From Oscillospiraceae bacterium (lineage in GTDB: Bacteria; Bacillota; Clostridia; Oscillospirales; SIG627), in assembly GCA_015063605.1 (NCBI GenBank), contig SVTV01000001.1, positions 1 to 64,000 on the forward strand: a stretch of 64,000 nucleotides of DNA, given 5' to 3'. The translations under genes were made by a program, and so were the position numbers. Positions 61,204 through 64,000 of the stretch are shown one piece after another. Below the pieces are notes generated by a model. That model was given only the letters and a program-made list of their open reading frames with translations, did not search any database and was not told the DNA's origin. How positions within the stretch are numbered: position 1 is the stretch's first letter; each line of letters begins with the position of its first letter.

Positions 61204-64000
61204 ATGAAGACGAGAAGATTCATATCGTTCGTTACTGCGGTAATAATGACGCTGGCTCTTACGGTTCCCCTTTTTACGGCTGTTGCCGCCGAGGAGGAGC
61301 CTATAAAGAAGAGAGCTACGTATTATACCGAGGAAAAGGTAAACAATGCCCGTGAAAACATAAAGAAGTATGATTGGGCGAAAAAGCAGGCGCAGACTGC
61401 CATAGATACGGCGGATCATTATATTTCCGCAGGCTATGCGTATATCTGGGGCAACATTGCTTCGCAGGGACTTCCCCGCTCCTACGGCGTAAACCAGAAG
61501 GACGGATGTCTCAACTGCGGAAAGGCGATAGATGCATACGGAAACTATCCGTATAAGTACGATCCCATACCCCATCCGTGGAAGCTTACATGTCCTTCGT
61601 GTAATTATGAGTTTCCCACCAACGATTTCGAATCCTTCTATTTTTCGGCGCTTGACGAAAACGGAAACTTCGATGCTTCAAGGGGAGACAAGCAGTACCT
61701 CAAGAATATAAAGTATCCCGAAAAGGGTGAAAATTGGGGCGTTGACAATGGCTGGGGCTATGTCCACACCGACGGAAAGAAGTATACCTTCGTAGCTCAT
61801 TACAATCATGAGGTAAACTTCCATTATTCCTTCAATCAAGCCATAACGGCAGCATATCAGGCTTACATCTATACGGGCGAGCAGAAGTATGCCGATTGGG
61901 TAATAGTACATCTTGACAGAATAGCGCAGATATATCCCGCAATGACCACCTCAAACCAGAAGGTGGCGGACGGCTTTTTGCACAGCGACGGCGGAAGCGG
62001 TCTCGGTAAGATAATGGGACGTATCTGGGAGACGAGCATCGTAAGATCCTATCTTTTTGCTTACGATGCGGTATTCGATGCATACAAGACCATGTCCGAG
62101 GAGGCAAAAAGCTTCTTGAAGACAGCGTCTCAGGGAAAGCGTGATACATACAAAAAGCTTATGTGCCATGTGGAGCAGGGACTTTTTATGGAGATATTTC
62201 CTGCTGTAAGAGACTGGGTCATTCACGGAAACCAGGGAATGCATCAGTATACTCTTGCCACAGCGGCGGTTGTGCTGGATCATGAAACTCTTTCGGAGGA
62301 ATGGCTTGACTACATATTCGCAACCTCCTCGGGAGCAAGAGGAAATCTTGACGGAGTATTTATAAATTCCGTTGACAGAGACGGATACGGAAACGAATCC
62401 GCTCCCGGCTACAACAGACTCTGGGTAAACAACTTTATGGGTATAGCGGGACTTCTGAACGGATATAAGGTAGGAGGAGACGGTGCAAGCTATGACCTTT
62501 TCCAAAACGTAAGGTTTAAGAAGATGCTTTACGCCTTTGTTGATCTTATAATCTCCGATAAGTTTACACCTTCCATCGGTGATACGGGTCAGACGGGATA
62601 TACGCCCATACAGGTCACTTTGAGCAATCTTGTTACGGCATATCTTGCTTATGACGATCCTTATCTTGCTCAGGTAATATATCTTATCAACGGTAATACG
62701 ACAGAAGGACTTTCTGTCGGCATTCTCGACGGCGATGCCGAGAAATTGGCTGAAAAAATCGAAAATGTGGTCAAGGAAAAGGGTACGATAAGAATAGACT
62801 CCGTAAACCTTACGGGATACGGCTACGCCTGTGTCAAGGGCTTTGACGATGCCGAACCGGAAGAGGGCAAGGCTGTAAATCCCGAAACGGCAGTATTTAT
62901 GTATTACGGCAGAAACAGCGGCCACGGTCATAAGGATACTCTCAATCTCGGTCTCTTTGCCTTTGATGTTGATCTTATGCCCGATCTCGGATATCCCGAG
63001 TTTGCCGATTCGAGAGATATGCACAGAAGATATTTCGTTATAAATACGATCTCCCACAATACGGTAATGGTAAATGACTCCAACCCCGGATCTCAGGTGG
63101 TCGGTAATCCCGTGCTTTTCGACGACAGCGATTTCGTAAAGGTCATTTCCGCAAGCTCCGAGGCGTATTCAAATGTAAACGAATACAAGAGAACGACGGC
63201 TACGGTAAAATATGATGACGGTATGTATTATCTTGTGGATTTCTTCAGTGTCAAGGGCGGCAACAAGCATACATACATCCTTCACGGTGCGGAAAGCTCC
63301 GAGGTCAATGCATCGGGAATTGATCTGATACAGCAGAACGGCGGTACTCTTCTCAGCCCCTACGGTGTATACGGCGTTCCCAATGAGGACCCGGGATATC
63401 AGTGGTTTACCAATGTGAGAAGGGCGGAAAACGTAACGGGTGATTTTACCGTGGATTGGTCTATAGTCGATACGTACGGTTATGCCACAGCCGATGATAT
63501 TCATCTGAAGGTGCATATGCTGGGCGAGCTTGACAAGGTCGCTCTTGCCGACGGCGTGCCTCCCACGAATAAGCCCGGAAATCCCGAAAAGCTTACATAT
63601 ATGTTTGCAGACAGAATAAACGAAAACGGCTCACAGCTTGAAAGCATGTTCAATTCCGTAATAGAGCCCTACAGCAAGACTCCCATAGTAGCCTCGGCTT
63701 CTCAGGTTCCCGTTTACGAAAAGGGTAAAGACACACCCGTAAAGGGCGAGGATGTAAAGGCTGTCAAGGTCGTACTTGAAAACGGCAGAACGGATATCAT
63801 CGCATACTGCTCCAAGAATAACGGCAAGGTATACAATGTAGACGGTGTATTCGACTTCAGCGGATCACTCGTTGTCCATTCAACTATCGGTGACGAAACG
63901 GTAACGTATACAAACGATGCCTACATCAACGAGGGAACGAAGGCAGACAGAAGAGTAACCGGAACAGTAGAGGATTTCACAAAAGAGCTTACCGATAAAA
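61204..64000 (+). CDS. Secreted heparinase II/III-like protein, 3' end beyond the window
   Basis: Signal peptide MKTRRFISFVTAVIMTLALTVPLFTAVAA; LNCGKAI...LTCPSCNYEFPTNDFESFY and GHGHKDTLNLGLFAFDVDLMPDLGYP. Absent from the ORF track because no stop is reached. Confidence 0.8.
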   Translation, partial: MKTRRFISFVTAVIMTLALTVPLFTAVAAEEEPIKKRATYYTEEKVNNARENIKKYDWAKKQAQTAIDTADHYISAGYAYIWGNIASQGLPRSYGVNQKDGCLNCGKAIDAYGNYPYKYDPIPHPWKLTCPSCNYEFPTNDFESFYFSALDENGNFDASRGDKQYLKNIKYPEKGENWGVDNGWGYVHTDGKKYTFVAHYNHEVNFHYSFNQAITAAYQAYIYTGEQKYADWVIVHLDRIAQIYPAMTTSNQKVADGFLHSDGGSGLGKIMGRIWETSIVRSYLFAYDAVFDAYKTMSEEAKSFLKTASQGKRDTYKKLMCHVEQGLFMEIFPAVRDWVIHGNQGMHQYTLATAAVVLDHETLSEEWLDYIFATSSGARGNLDGVFINSVDRDGYGNESAPGYNRLWVNNFMGIAGLLNGYKVGGDGASYDLFQNVRFKKMLYAFVDLIISDKFTPSIGDTGQTGYTPIQVTLSNLVTAYLAYDDPYLAQVIYLINGNTTEGLSVGILDGDAEKLAEKIENVVKEKGTIRIDSVNLTGYGYACVKGFDDAEPEEGKAVNPETAVFMYYGRNSGHGHKDTLNLGLFAFDVDLMPDLGYPEFADSRDMHRRYFVINTISHNTVMVNDSNPGSQVVGNPVLFDDSDFVKVISASSEAYSNVNEYKRTTATVKYDDGMYYLVDFFSVKGGNKHTYILHGAESSEVNASGIDLIQQNGGTLLSPYGVYGVPNEDPGYQWFTNVRRAENVTGDFTVDWSIVDTYGYATADDIHLKVHMLGELDKVALADGVPPTNKPGNPEKLTYMFADRINENGSQLESMFNSVIEPYSKTPIVASASQVPVYEKGKDTPVKGEDVKAVKVVLENGRTDIIAYCSKNNGKVYNVDGVFDFSGSLVVHSTIGDETVTYTNDAYINEGTKADRRVTGTVEDFTKELTDK

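Overview
The window looks like a chromosomal segment of a Clostridia-type Firmicute. No tRNA, rRNA, CRISPR array or canonical transposase was recognised. The left third is carbohydrate and glycosaminoglycan-like metabolism: a GH20-like protein, four tandem ~1,060-aa heparinase II/III-like proteins without signal peptides, an orphan solute-binding lipoprotein, two Gfo/Idh/MocA oxidoreductases, an AraC regulator and a giant BspA-type LRR lipoprotein. A fifth, secreted heparinase-like gene runs off the right edge. The right third is mostly housekeeping (nagA, ROK kinase, tadA, mtlD, tgt, a topoisomerase B subunit, fba, pgi, dprA, topA), plus a TerB_N + DUF2791-type ATPase pair. About 31.7-38.3 kb is an AT-rich accessory island. 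Two observations stand out. (1) Two AAA/DUF4143-type ATPase genes each sit directly downstream of their own, unrelated, regularly spaced short-repeat array embedded in or abutting a good sigma-70 promoter (23-bp period x5; 40/41-bp period x3 palindromes). A third array (33-bp period x5) has no ATPase beside it. (2) In the island, unrelated small genes sit in the same scaffold: promoter, short 5'-UTR element, RBS-gene-stop, inverted partner element, terminator. Homology between copies stops at an AATTTG / CAAATT boundary, which suggests an integron-like gene-body exchange system that does not match canonical attC cores. All calls come from reading the sequence and the supplied ORF track; no database search was run.
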